Part shown: positions 7,231 to 14,538 of the stretch, in pieces
Layout of the letters: each line of letters starts with the position of its first letter
Numbering within the stretch: the stretch's first letter is position 1
Origin: Rhodospirillales bacterium
GTDB taxonomy: Bacteria > Pseudomonadota > Alphaproteobacteria > UBA828
Direction: 5' to 3'
Length of the DNA stretch: 31,819 bases
Assembly (NCBI GenBank): GCA_026712885.1
Contig: JAPOPO010000196.1
Coordinates: forward strand, 1-31,819
The notes under the pieces: generated by a model
Databases searched by the model: none
What the model saw: only the letters and a program-made list of their open reading frames with translations
What the model was told of the DNA's origin: nothing
Position numbers and translations under genes: made by a program

Positions 7231-7854
7231 CTCGTCTCCGGTGGGTGTGGTTTCGGTGGGTGTGGGCGCCGGCGCGGAAAACCGCTCGTCCTCCGACGCG
7301 GCGTCGCGGACCGTCTCGATCTCGTACTCCGGCAGGATGCGGTCGGCCGTCTCGATATCGTTGTTCTCGATGATCCAGTCGCGGACCCCGGAAAACAGCG
7401 AGGCGACGGAACGCCACGTCCACGGCTTCGCGTCGAACTGCACCGTCAGGTAGTCGTCGTCGGCCTCGAATGCCACCGCGCCCAGGCCCGGGCAGCCCGG
7501 CGCGGCCGCGCCCAAAAGCCCCACGTGGCGCAACGCGAATTTTCCGGGGTGGGGATTGCTGCGGGCGTCGGGACGCCAGAAGCTCGCCGACACGCGGCGG
7601 TATTTGCCCTCGTCGACGATCTTCTTCACTTCGGGATCGACATCGCGGATCGTGCCGTGGAGCACGCCGGCGTCGTCGAATTCCAGCGCCTCGACCCAGC
7701 CGAAGCTGGGGTGGTCGGTGCGCGGATGACCGATGACCAGGGGTGCGGGGTCGGACGCGGAGTCGTACAGCTGCGCGCAGCTGCGCACCGCGGCGTCGTC
7801 GAGCGCCGCGGGCGCCCAGCGGCCCGTCCGGAATATGGGGATGCGCAACTTCAC
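6763..7854 (-). CDS. Mu I-type prohead protease with C-terminal scaffold region
   Basis: 363 residues. The start MKLRIPIFRTGRWAP and the segment APLVIGHPRTDHPSFGWVEA are typical of Mu gpI-like prohead proteases. The C-terminal half (about residues 200-363) is acidic and alanine-rich, with a heptad-like helix (ELAARAAAIEQREAAIDARE), as expected for a scaffold that is cleaved out. The start codon is GTG (plus-strand cac at 7852-7854). There is no ribosome site, but an AATAAT -10-like box lies only 6 bases upstream, suggesting a leaderless message. Catalytic residues were not assigned. An internal start at 7230 probably makes the free scaffold. Confidence 0.85.
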   Translation of the reverse strand: MKLRIPIFRTGRWAPAALDDAAVRSCAQLYDSASDPAPLVIGHPRTDHPSFGWVEALEFDDAGVLHGTIRDVDPEVKKIVDEGKYRRVSASFWRPDARSNPHPGKFALRHVGLLGAAAPGCPGLGAVAFEADDDYLTVQFDAKPWTWRSVASLFSGVRDWIIENNDIETADRILPEYEIETVRDAASEDERFSAPAPTPTETTPTGDEMDEQELAARAAAIEQREAAIDAREAETRRESAVSFADAQADAGRVLPREAGPLADVLAALEEHSATVDFADADEPGQAAKWLRDFVSALPARVPQGESAPGADAPHGGSVVSFAAPAGRKADADRLRLHEDATAHAAEHGVSYIDAVRAVQRRAS

Positions 7855-7866
7855 GCACGAATTATT
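7852..7866 (-). promoter_or_regulatory. -10-like box next to protease GTG (late promoter candidate)
   Basis: On the minus strand AATAAT (plus-strand attatt at 7861-7866) matches a sigma70 -10 box in 5 of 6 bases and lies 6 bases before the GTG start. The best-spaced -35 (GTAAGC, 17 bases away) is poor, so activator dependence is likely. The upstream 161-bp repeat starts about 50 bases away. The interval 7867-7917 shows no gene. Confidence 0.45.
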
Positions 7867-7917
7867 GTGTCGGGATGGGGACCGCTTACGGCAGGTTGTC
7901 GGCAGGCGCGCCGCCGA

Positions 7918-8078
7918 GGTATCGAATTCCGGATCCTCCGGAGCTGAAGCTGCTGCAACGAGGTATCGATTTTCGGCGCCGGCTGCCGTCCAGGACGGCG
8001 AGATCGGTATCTGTTCGCAGTATCGGCCGGCCTATTGTCGTGGCGATCCCGGCGACGGGCGAGGCCCGGCGGTATCGA
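7918..8078. repeat. 161-bp direct repeat, copy 1, with GGTATC motifs
   Basis: This aligns without gaps to 24604-24764, with about 21 mismatches counted by hand (roughly 87% identity). GGTATCGA occurs at 7918, 7962 and 8071, GGTATCTG at 8006 and AGTATCGG at 8019, so the first three lie exactly 44 bases apart. A dyad CCGGA-N3-TCCGG sits at 7929-7941; in the two copies only the 3-base centre differs. The repeat fills most of the gap between the end of the early operon (8100) and the late protease gene (7854). I read it as an activator-binding region for leftward late transcription. The whole non-coding gap is 7855-8099, and I do not accept an ORF in it. Confidence 0.85.
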
Positions 8079-8099
8079 TCGGCCCGCAGTCGGGTCGAC

Positions 8100-8315
8100 T
8101 CATCGATGCACCCACCGCGAAATGTCATCCGCGAGCGAAAAGGCGGCGCGACGGGCGCGAAAAATGTCGTCGACGCCGCTGAGGGCGTAACGTTCGGCCA
8201 GTGCCGCCGCGGCATCGGCCAGCTCCGTCCTGAGCTCGTCTTCGGACTTCACCCGGGGCTGGCAATAGCACTGAATGAGGCCGGAGAGGCGGCATCTGCA
8301 AGGCGACGCGCTCAC
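8100..8315 (-). CDS. Unknown small protein, last gene of early operon
   Basis: 71 residues from a GTG start that overlaps the DUF1643 stop as GTGA (8312-8315). The N-terminus has a cysteine cluster (SPCRCRLSGLIQCYCQPRVK), which might bind metal. The rest is an amphipathic helix-rich segment (ELADAAAALAERYALSGVDD). I do not recognise it. A longer in-frame ATG at 8444 lies inside DUF1643 and is rejected. The overlap argues it is a real, translationally coupled gene. Confidence 0.55.
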   Translation of the reverse strand: MSASPCRCRLSGLIQCYCQPRVKSEDELRTELADAAAALAERYALSGVDDIFRARRAAFSLADDISRWVHR

Positions 8316-8875
8316 GGCAATTCTTTCCTGAGGCCCTCGATCGACCGCGGCACGAGGTCGTAGGACAGGTACAACGGATGCGCCGGCGAGCCGTTGAAAT
8401 TCAGGCGGAACGCATCGGCGCTGCCCGCCTCGAACAGGTGCCACAACAGGTGTTCGTCCGCGTTGAGCATCCGCGGCACGAGCGGGTGGACGCCCCAGCC
8501 CAGCACCAGGTACCGCGGGTTGTTGTCGACAACAACCCCGATGGTGGTCTCGTTGCGCTCGCCGGGGCCGAACACCTGGCCCGGGTCCTCGAACGGATCC
8601 AGGGTCAACAGGTTGCCGGGGTGCGTCGCGATCCGCGCGAACGCATTGACGACTTCCAGGCGCATGCAGCCCAGGCGCCGGGCGAAACCGACCAGCTTGC
8701 GCACGGTCGGATCGTCCTCATCGGCATCGGCGCTGGAGGGGTTCAGTCCGGCGAACGCCAGCGTGCCGGAGCCCTCGCCGAAGTTCCTGCCCCACTCGCG
8801 CCACAGCCGGTACCGGAAACGCCCGCACCCGCTGATCGAAGCGCCCTGGTCGAGGTATTTCAGGGCCGAGCTCAT
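8312..8875 (-). CDS. DUF1643 family protein
   Basis: 187 residues. The pattern FAGLNPSSADADEDDPTVRK followed by GFARRLGCMRLEVVNAFARI and ATHPGNLLTLDPFEDPGQ is the DUF1643 signature (N-P-S-x-A-D, D-P-T, then V-N-x-F-A). The family is common in phages and bacteria; a biochemical function is not firmly established to my knowledge. Its ATG overlaps the HNH gene stop by 4 bases (8872-8875). It is one of several accessory genes at the distal end of the early operon. Confidence 0.85.
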   Translation of the reverse strand: MSSALKYLDQGASISGCGRFRYRLWREWGRNFGEGSGTLAFAGLNPSSADADEDDPTVRKLVGFARRLGCMRLEVVNAFARIATHPGNLLTLDPFEDPGQVFGPGERNETTIGVVVDNNPRYLVLGWGVHPLVPRMLNADEHLLWHLFEAGSADAFRLNFNGSPAHPLYLSYDLVPRSIEGLRKELP

Positions 8876-9702
8876 GAGCCGCTCTCCCGGACCCTGCGGC
8901 CGCGCTCGTATTCCAGGATCGCGAGCCGGAGCCGCGCCGGTTCGATCCCGGCGGGTCCCTTCTGCGGGACATTGTTGCCGTTATTCAGCAGGGCCAGCAC
9001 GCCCTTGGGCACGCACATCAGGTTATCTATCTCGTTGTTCAGGGGATCGCCGTCCTCGTGAACGATGGCGTGGCCGGGCGGGATCCCGCCCTTATCCCGC
9101 TCCCACACCCAGCGGGCCTTGATGGTCCAATGGGAATTGAACCCGGTGCCGTTCTTCCTGATTGACTCGTAAGGCGACGGGCCGGGCACCTTGATCTGCA
9201 CGGCGCCTTTGCAGAACCGCTCCGAATACATGGGCCGGATGTTGCCGGGCCGGTGCCCGGGCTTGAACCACGTCTTTTCGCACCCCGGAGGATGCCAGCC
9301 CTTTCGGCCCTTGTTCGCGGGCGTATGGCCCTTCTGGAAGCGGACCAGGTTCCTCTCCCGCCTCACCCCGAGGCGGCGCGCCTGGCCCAGCATCATCGAC
9401 TTGGTCAGGCGCCGCCCGAACCGTTCCTCGAACAGGTCCGCCACCTGGCCGTAGGGCGTGTCCGGGATGGTTTCTCGCAGAAACGAAAGTTCCTCGCCGG
9501 TGTACGGGGACGGCGGGGTCTTCACCCCGGCGTTGGCGAGCACCCCGGGGAAATGGTTCTTCTGCGCGGCTCTCAGCTGCGCGCCGGTGATGGACGTGCC
9601 GAACTCGGAGTTGAACAGCCGGACGGTCTCTTCCACCGTGTGCCTCGGGTACTCGATGACCAGCCACACGAGGCGCTCCGGGTTCATCCACCTACCGGCC
9701 AT
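8872..9702 (-). CDS. HNH endonuclease, phage type
   Basis: 276 residues. The C-terminal half carries an HNH_3-like core: HWTIKARWVWERDKGGIPPG followed by HAIVHEDGDPLNNEIDNLMC, with H..H-E-D-G-D-P-L-N-N-x-x-x-N-L as metal- and DNA-binding residues. Residues 5-55 look like a helix-turn-helix (VIEYPRHTVEETVRLFNSEF). Such proteins are either free homing-type endonucleases or phage nucleases acting on DNA ends. The ATG at 9702 overlaps the upstream gene by 11 bases, the only junction in this operon that is not a 4-base overlap. The alternative start M6 (9687) is possible. Confidence 0.85.
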   Translation of the reverse strand: MAGRWMNPERLVWLVIEYPRHTVEETVRLFNSEFGTSITGAQLRAAQKNHFPGVLANAGVKTPPSPYTGEELSFLRETIPDTPYGQVADLFEERFGRRLTKSMMLGQARRLGVRRERNLVRFQKGHTPANKGRKGWHPPGCEKTWFKPGHRPGNIRPMYSERFCKGAVQIKVPGPSPYESIRKNGTGFNSHWTIKARWVWERDKGGIPPGHAIVHEDGDPLNNEIDNLMCVPKGVLALLNNGNNVPQKGPAGIEPARLRLAILEYERGRRVRESGS

Positions 9703-9934
9703 CGTCGCCCGTGAGCATTCTCGGGATGCTGACCGGACCCCGGGATTGGTCGATCTGAAGTTTTTTCGCCTCCAGTACGTTGCGCGAGTTTTCGATGATG
9801 GACTTCGCGACGGCGCTCACGGCCTTCGATCTTTCGATTTCCGACTTCAGATCATCGCCTTCCAGCGAATCGTCGCGCAGCGCCTCCACCTGGGCCATCA
9901 GGTGATTGTGCAGGTCGGTCAGGGTGTTTTTCAT
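9692..9934 (-). CDS. Small helical phage protein next to HNH gene
   Basis: 80 residues, MKNTLTDLHNHLMAQVEALR then DDSLEGDDLKSEIERSKAVS and AVAKSIIENSRNVLEAKKLQ. I know this pattern as a conserved small protein in phages beside HNH genes; its function is unknown to me. It is predicted to be all-helical. The ATG overlaps the upstream XRE gene stop by 4 bases (9931-9934). Confidence 0.75.
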   Translation of the reverse strand: MKNTLTDLHNHLMAQVEALRDDSLEGDDLKSEIERSKAVSAVAKSIIENSRNVLEAKKLQIDQSRGPVSIPRMLTGDDGR

Positions 9935-10356
9935 GGTCTTTTCTCCGGGTTGTTCCGTTCGGTCAGCGACTCGATCCGCAGGGAGGCGCTGTCGGAGCGC
10001 TCGGCGGCCCGGCGCCGCTCGGCGCGCTCCACCAGCATCTCCACGTACGAGACGACCGCCAGCCTGTCGGCCTCGTCGAGCCGGCTCGCGCGCAGGCCAA
10101 GCGGCTCGCACGCCGCGGTGCGCCCCAGCAGCCAGTCGGCGCTGACGTCGAGCACGTCGCAGAACAGTCGCAGCGTCCTCGCCCGGGGCATCGACCTGGC
10201 CTTGAAGTAATGGTCGATTGAGCTCGATCCGGACGCGCGGTTCAGCTGTGCGGCGTCGTGGTAGCGCCGGCAGAATTCCTGGCGGGTCCATCCCCGCGCG
10301 GCGATCGCGGCCCGCAGCCGGCGGGCGAACCGGTCGTGCTCGCGCGAGGCGCTCAT
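9931..10356 (-). CDS. XRE-type HTH regulator
   Basis: 141 residues. Residues 8-80 form a helix-turn-helix of the Cro/CI (XRE) type: RLRAAIAARGWTRQEFCRRY, a recognition region with SSSIDHYFKARSMPRARTL, and the end LFCDVLDVSADWLLGRT, whose SADWLLGR motif is characteristic. The C-terminal half is charged and helical. It is a second regulator of this class besides the two at the operator, and lies distal in the early operon, so it may act late in the programme. ATGA overlaps are present at both ends. Confidence 0.82.
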   Translation of the reverse strand: MSASREHDRFARRLRAAIAARGWTRQEFCRRYHDAAQLNRASGSSSIDHYFKARSMPRARTLRLFCDVLDVSADWLLGRTAACEPLGLRASRLDEADRLAVVSYVEMLVERAERRRAAERSDSASLRIESLTERNNPEKRP

Positions 10357-10631
10357 CGGCCTGCCTCGCCCAGCAGCTCCCGGATCTGCCGATCGCATCC
10401 GTCGCGCCGCCGGTGCGCCTCGGCCACGTCGGCCAGGGCGCGTTCGGCGTTGAGCGCTCGCTCGCGCCAGCTCTGGACCTCGATCACGAGCCGCGGGTAG
10501 TCCCGCACCGCGGTCCAGACGGCCTTGGTGCGGGCCATGCCGGGGAACGACGCTTCGAGCCGATCGAGCCATCTGGCGTTCTCCGCGCGCAGGATCCTCA
10601 GGGTGAAGGCTTTCGGCTTGTCGATGCTCAT
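10353..10631 (-). CDS. Unknown helical protein
   Basis: 92 residues. The start MSIDKPKAFTLRILRAENAR is followed by FPGMARTKAVWTAVRDYPRL and a long coiled-coil-like tail (WRERALNAERALADVAEAHR). The first half could be a ribbon-helix-helix-like DNA-binding segment, but this is only a guess. The gene lies between the Mor-like activator and the XRE gene, with ATGA overlaps on both sides. Confidence 0.65.
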   Translation of the reverse strand: MSIDKPKAFTLRILRAENARWLDRLEASFPGMARTKAVWTAVRDYPRLVIEVQSWRERALNAERALADVAEAHRRRDGCDRQIRELLGEAGR

Positions 10632-10945
10632 GGGTTCGTCTCCAGGACGCGGCGCACGTGCCGCGCCGACAGGCGGTGCTTGCGGGCGAGCCAGCGGATG
10701 GACCGCCCGTCGCGCCGCTGGCGGCGGATGCGCTCGTCGCGCTCCCAGCGGTCGATGACGGCGGCGGCCGCCTCCCGCGAGGGCAGCCGGACACGGCCGC
10801 GCGCGTGCAATGCCTCGCACACCGCCAGCGTGAGCGAGGCGGCGACGTCCTCGTCGGAGCGCGCCTTGAGGTGGCGGATCGACGGCTCGGCCGCGACCCA
10901 CCGCAGCATGGCGCGCAGCAGCGCGGTCAGCGCCCGTTCGTTCAT
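10628..10945 (-). CDS. Mor/C-family-like transcription activator (candidate late activator)
   Basis: 105 residues. The C-terminal pattern RDGRSIRWLARKHRLSARHV followed by RRVLE is the helix-turn-helix end of Mor/C-type activators (D-G-x-N/S-x-x-x-L-A-x-x-x-x-L-S-x-x-x-x-R-R-I). The N-terminal part would be the dimerisation region. Mu Mor and C bind dyads at middle and late promoters and recruit RNA polymerase. Here the position after transposase, ATPase and GemA fits that job, and the dyads in the 161-bp repeats are the obvious candidate targets. The family call is by pattern and synteny. Confidence 0.72.
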   Translation of the reverse strand: MNERALTALLRAMLRWVAAEPSIRHLKARSDEDVAASLTLAVCEALHARGRVRLPSREAAAAVIDRWERDERIRRQRRDGRSIRWLARKHRLSARHVRRVLETNP

Positions 10946-11391
10946 GCCTGTTTCCTCGCGAGCATGGCCTTCAGACCCTCGATGACGCGCCAGGCGTCGG
11001 CGGAGGTGGCGATGCGGGCGCTGCCGTAGCGCCGTTCCAGCCACACCAGGTACCGCCTTTCGTCGGGGAAGATCTGCGGCCACAGATCGTCTATGAAGCG
11101 CCGCTGCTTCGCGGTTGCCAGGCGGGTCACGCCCTTCGGCAGACGCGGCGGCGGGGCGTCGGTGTCCGCCGGCGCCGGGTCGCGCGGCGTCTGGCGCGAG
11201 ACGCCCTTCGGCGCCGGGCCGCCGAACAGGTGGCGGATCAGGTCGTGGGCCTGGCGCCGGTCCAGGTCCTTGCAGGTGCGCGCGCCGTAGCGGGCAACGA
11301 GCACCTCGCGGTAGGCGTCGTCGTCGAGGCCGGCCTTGCGGGCGGCCACGTGCACCGTGCGGATCTGCGCACTGGAGATGGGCTTGCTCAT
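10942..11391 (-). CDS. gemA: GemA/Mu gp16-like protein (DUF1018)
   Basis: 149 residues. The N-terminus (SSAQIRTVHVAARKAGLDDD followed by AYREVLVARYGARTCKDLDR) is the DUF1018 pattern of GemA/gp16, which in Mu modulates host gene expression and DNA topology. The C-terminal part (RLATAKQRRFIDDLWPQIFP then RRYLVWLERRYG) is also typical of the family. It is located right after the transposition ATPase, as in Mu-like early regions. ATGA overlaps with both neighbours. Confidence 0.88.
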   Translation of the reverse strand: MSKPISSAQIRTVHVAARKAGLDDDAYREVLVARYGARTCKDLDRRQAHDLIRHLFGGPAPKGVSRQTPRDPAPADTDAPPPRLPKGVTRLATAKQRRFIDDLWPQIFPDERRYLVWLERRYGSARIATSADAWRVIEGLKAMLARKQA

Positions 11392-12257
11392 GCCGCCGCC
11401 GTCCGGCGCTCGCGGCGCTGTCTGAGCGCCTCGGCCACGGCGGCCTCCGGCGGGGCCCCGGACGGCGCCGCGGGCGCGGCCGGGGCGTCGCCGAGCGCCA
11501 GCCGGACGTCGGCGGCGGAAATCCGGATCGCGCCCTCGCGAGCCCGGCTCGCCGCCAGCGAGCGGTCCAGGAGATCGGCCAGATCCAGCCAGTTCCTCGA
11601 TCGGGGATCGGCGACGAGCCGCTCAAGCGCGGCGTCGCCGATCAGCGGCGCATCCGCCGAGGGCCGCATCGCCCGCGACGCGGCCTCGCGGGCCTCGGCG
11701 CCGGAGAGACCGGCCAGGACCACCCGGTCGGCGCGACGGCCCACCTCGGGGATGGCCGCCGCGCGGTCGGACTGGCCCACGAGCACGATCGCCAGCAGCG
11801 GCGCGCGGCCCATCCAGGCCAGCTCCAGCAACCGCTTCAGCCCCACCGCGGTGCGGTAATGCAGCCGGTGCGCGTCGTCGACCGCGAGCGCGACGGGGCG
11901 CCGCCGCGAGGCCGCGCCCAGGATGCGGCGCACCTGCCGGGAGCGGGCCTCGCCGCTGCGCCGGGGGCGTTCCTCGGAGAGGTCCGCGACGATCGCCGCG
12001 GCGATGTCGCCCAGGTGAAGGCGGTCGCGGTCCAGCCGCACCGGCTCCACCACGGCGCAGTCCAGGCCCCGCAGCGCCTCGCGCACCGCCACGCTCTTGC
12101 CCGATCCGCGGGGCCCGACGACGGACACGAGCGCGCGGGCGGTCACCGCGGCGTCCACGACCGATACGACGCGGCGCAGGTCGCCCGTGACCGTGGGCGG
12201 GCCGGGCCAGGGTTGCGGCGCCAGCCCCGCCGAGGCCCTTCTCAGCAGGCGGCTCAC
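11388..12257 (-). CDS. Transposition target-selection ATPase (MuB/ExeA-like AAA)
   Basis: 289 residues. Walker A is GPRGSGKS at residues 48-55; Walker B is VALAVDDAHRL near 120-130; a sensor-like strand (APLLAIVLVGQSDRAA) follows. Architecture and position directly after the transposase match the MuB-type AAA+ ATPases of transposable phages, which coat target DNA, deliver it to the transposase and give target immunity. The C-terminal segment is an Ala/Pro linker followed by an arginine-rich tail (EALRQRRERRTAAA). ATGA overlap with the transposase gene. Confidence 0.9.
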   Translation of the reverse strand: MSRLLRRASAGLAPQPWPGPPTVTGDLRRVVSVVDAAVTARALVSVVGPRGSGKSVAVREALRGLDCAVVEPVRLDRDRLHLGDIAAAIVADLSEERPRRSGEARSRQVRRILGAASRRRPVALAVDDAHRLHYRTAVGLKRLLELAWMGRAPLLAIVLVGQSDRAAAIPEVGRRADRVVLAGLSGAEAREAASRAMRPSADAPLIGDAALERLVADPRSRNWLDLADLLDRSLAASRAREGAIRISAADVRLALGDAPAAPAAPSGAPPEAAVAEALRQRRERRTAAA

Positions 12258-13876
12258 GACGCCTCCCGCACGGCGGCGAGCTCTCGGGCGAGCGACCGGA
12301 CCGCGTCGCGGTCCAGGCCCGCGTCGCGGATCTCCGCCCCGACCATCCCGAGCAGCCCCGGGGACAACGGCCAGGGATACAGTTCGGCGAACTCGCCGAG
12401 CGCCTCCTCCAGCGAGGCGTACGCGCCGCCGACGCGCAGCGGGTTGTCCAGAGGCGCCCCGGGCACCGCCTTTCGCATCAGCCGCGGGGGGCCGGCCTCG
12501 GCGGCGGGGGCGGGGGCGTAGACGTCGGCGCGGCCGTCCGGGGCGCCGGACTCGAGCAGCTTCTCAAGCGGGGACGCCGGTACCGCGCGCACGTGGCCGT
12601 AGGGCCTGATCTGGAGCGGGCGGGCCTCGCGCCGCTCGGGGGGCTTGGAGCCTTCCAGTTCCACCGCGATGCGCCCGGCCGCCGCGGCGGCGCCGACGAG
12701 CGGGCGGCGGCAGATCACCCAGCAGTCGTGCCAGTCGGGCACCTCGTACTGGACCGAATCCCAGCTGAGCACCCCGGCGTTGTTCACGCGCCGTCTCGCG
12801 CGCTGCGCGGCGGCCGCGAGCGCGTCGGGCGGCATCGCCACCAGCGGGCGCTCCGCCGGGCGGCGCGAGCCCAGCGCCGCCCAGGCGTCCGCGCGGGGCA
12901 CGGGGCGCCCGCCCACCGGCGTCCTGGACGGGCGCCGCGCGTTCTCCCGCGCGTCGTATTCGCGCAGGCGCGAGTTGAGGTCCGACAGCAGGATCGTCTC
13001 CCCGCGCAGGCCCAACGCGGTCTCGAAGCGGCGCCAGCGCGAGCGGTGCGAGCGCTCCACCCCGCCCATCCGGGTTTTCGCGTAGGGCAGCCCAACGACC
13101 ACTTCGATGTCCAGGGCCTCCAGCAGCTCCGCCGCGGCGGCGCCCTTGAACAACGGCCCCTGATCGGTCCACAGGTGCTCCGGCACGCCGTGGCCCGGCA
13201 GCCGGGGATCCTCCGAGGGCTGGCAGGCGCCGATCAAAAAGTCCAGCGCGTCGGCGGAGTTCTCGCCCTGCGCCACGTAGGCGCGGGCCTCCACGTACCC
13301 CGTGCACAGGTCCCAGATCGAGTAATAGACCACGCGCTCGCGCCCCGGCGGCAACGGCTTGTTCTTGTACCCGCCCGCGGAGATCCTGCGGCGGTGGAAC
13401 TTCAGCAACCAGTCGCCGTCGGCGCCGTCGCGCTCCAGCACCGCCATGTGGGCGCTGTGGCTGCCGTCGATCTGCACGGCCTGCCAGGGGTAGTCGGCGT
13501 GGAGGCGCTGGGTGCGCTTGCGGGACGGCGCGAGCCCCAGCTCGCGGCGCACGCGGTAGGCGGTGGACAACGGCATGGCGAGCGCCTGCGGCGGCAGGTC
13601 CCCGGCCGCAACCGCCGCCTCGATGGCGTCCTCCAGCACCGCGCCGGTGCGCGCCGCCCAGCGCACCGCGACCTGAACCCACTCGCGGTAATCGGGGATC
13701 GCGGCGCGGCCGGACCTCGACGCCACGGCGCGGTGCCCGCGGGTGAGCCGGTAGACGGTGCCAGCGGACACGCCGTAGCGCTTCGCGAGTTCGGCGATGA
13801 CGACGGCCGTGTGGCCGTGGGGGGCGGCGTCGATCTCCGCGGCCATGCGCCGCACGGTGGCGGGGTCCAGGCTCAC
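12254..13876 (-). CDS. DDE transposase (MuA-type, BcepMu-like)
   Basis: 540 residues. An N-terminal HTH (residues 20-50: AVVIAELAKRYGVSAGTVYR) and a second DNA-binding region precede the rve/DDE catalytic core: D137 (AVQIDGSHSA), D238 (HLWTDQGPLF) and E274 (GGVERSHRS). All three residues are present, so the enzyme looks intact. A C-terminal beta-barrel-like region and a tail that could contact the ATPase follow. It should cut and join the phage ends, for which the TCCC array at 31284-31370 is a candidate binding site. It is shorter than MuA (663 residues) and lacks an obvious extra operator-binding domain. It is transcribed leftwards within the coupled early operon. Confidence 0.93.
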   Translation of the reverse strand: MSLDPATVRRMAAEIDAAPHGHTAVVIAELAKRYGVSAGTVYRLTRGHRAVASRSGRAAIPDYREWVQVAVRWAARTGAVLEDAIEAAVAAGDLPPQALAMPLSTAYRVRRELGLAPSRKRTQRLHADYPWQAVQIDGSHSAHMAVLERDGADGDWLLKFHRRRISAGGYKNKPLPPGRERVVYYSIWDLCTGYVEARAYVAQGENSADALDFLIGACQPSEDPRLPGHGVPEHLWTDQGPLFKGAAAAELLEALDIEVVVGLPYAKTRMGGVERSHRSRWRRFETALGLRGETILLSDLNSRLREYDARENARRPSRTPVGGRPVPRADAWAALGSRRPAERPLVAMPPDALAAAAQRARRRVNNAGVLSWDSVQYEVPDWHDCWVICRRPLVGAAAAAGRIAVELEGSKPPERREARPLQIRPYGHVRAVPASPLEKLLESGAPDGRADVYAPAPAAEAGPPRLMRKAVPGAPLDNPLRVGGAYASLEEALGEFAELYPWPLSPGLLGMVGAEIRDAGLDRDAVRSLARELAAVREAS

Positions 13877-14538
13877 CGGCGCATCGCCAGGTCAAGCAGC
13901 GAGTCCAGGCGCACCGACACGTTGTCGCCCCACTCGCAGATGCGGTCCGCGGCGGCGATGGGCCGATCGCCCGCCGCCGATAGCTGTTCCTCCAGTTGCG
14001 CCAGCGCCGCGTTCACCTGATGAGCGAGCGGGCGCCACTGGATGACGGCGCGATCGGACTCCAGGCGCGGCGCGGCGGCCGGGGCCGACCCGGGGACGGA
14101 CTGTTCGGTCATCCTCCGGATCGCCCGGGCGCGTGCCCTGGGCGGGCGGGTCATCACCTCGGCCAGCAGCTTGTCTTCGGGGATCGAGCCCAGCGCGTCG
14201 GCGGCCCGGTCCGCGTCGCCGACCGTGCGAACGAATTCCTCGATCAGCCCCAACCGCCCCTCGGCCTCCGGGGCGGAGAGCGTGCGCAGCGAGCGCGCCT
14301 CGCGCGCGCCCTCCCAGGCCAGCGCGAGCGCGTCGGCCCGAACCGGTTCCAGGGGCGTGTGCGCGGCGATGAACGCGGCGCGGCGCTCGCCGTCTGGGAT
14401 CGCCTCGCGGATCTCGTGGCAGGCCCGCATGATGCCGCTCTCCAGCATCTCCAGCACCTTCTGCCCGGTGCGGTGCAGCGCGCCGATGCGGTGCGCCGCC
14501 TCCAGCGCCGCGGCCGGTACCGGGGCGGAGCCGGTCAT
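13873..14538 (-). CDS. Unknown protein upstream of transposase
   Basis: 221 residues, predominantly helical, starting MTGSAPVPAAALEAAHRIGA. There are two possible helical bundles separated by a low-complexity linker (SVPGSAPAAAPRLESDRAVI). The C-terminus reads AALAQLEEQLSAAGDRPIAA. I do not recognise a family. It lies between DUF3164 and the transposase, with ATGA overlaps on both sides, so it belongs to the transposition/early set. Confidence 0.65.
   Translation of the reverse strand: MTGSAPVPAAALEAAHRIGALHRTGQKVLEMLESGIMRACHEIREAIPDGERRAAFIAAHTPLEPVRADALALAWEGAREARSLRTLSAPEAEGRLGLIEEFVRTVGDADRAADALGSIPEDKLLAEVMTRPPRARARAIRRMTEQSVPGSAPAAAPRLESDRAVIQWRPLAHQVNAALAQLEEQLSAAGDRPIAAADRICEWGDNVSVRLDSLLDLAMRR

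Noticed and set aside
1..7854. Invertase (Gin-type) or inverted fibre segments
   Set aside because: No serine recombinase pattern and no second copy of the collar fibre end in the window.
7743..8363. Plus-strand frame through repeat copy 1, whose translation resembles that of copy 2 (GIDFRRR, ARSVSVR, AIPATGEARRYR)
   Set aside because: Mismatches between copies fall in all codon positions and the frames run on into antisense of real genes, so I favour non-coding DNA, though a small conserved peptide cannot be excluded.
12593..14020. 475-residue open frame on the plus strand opposite the transposase
   Set aside because: Antisense shadow: the opposite frame holds the full DDE core.
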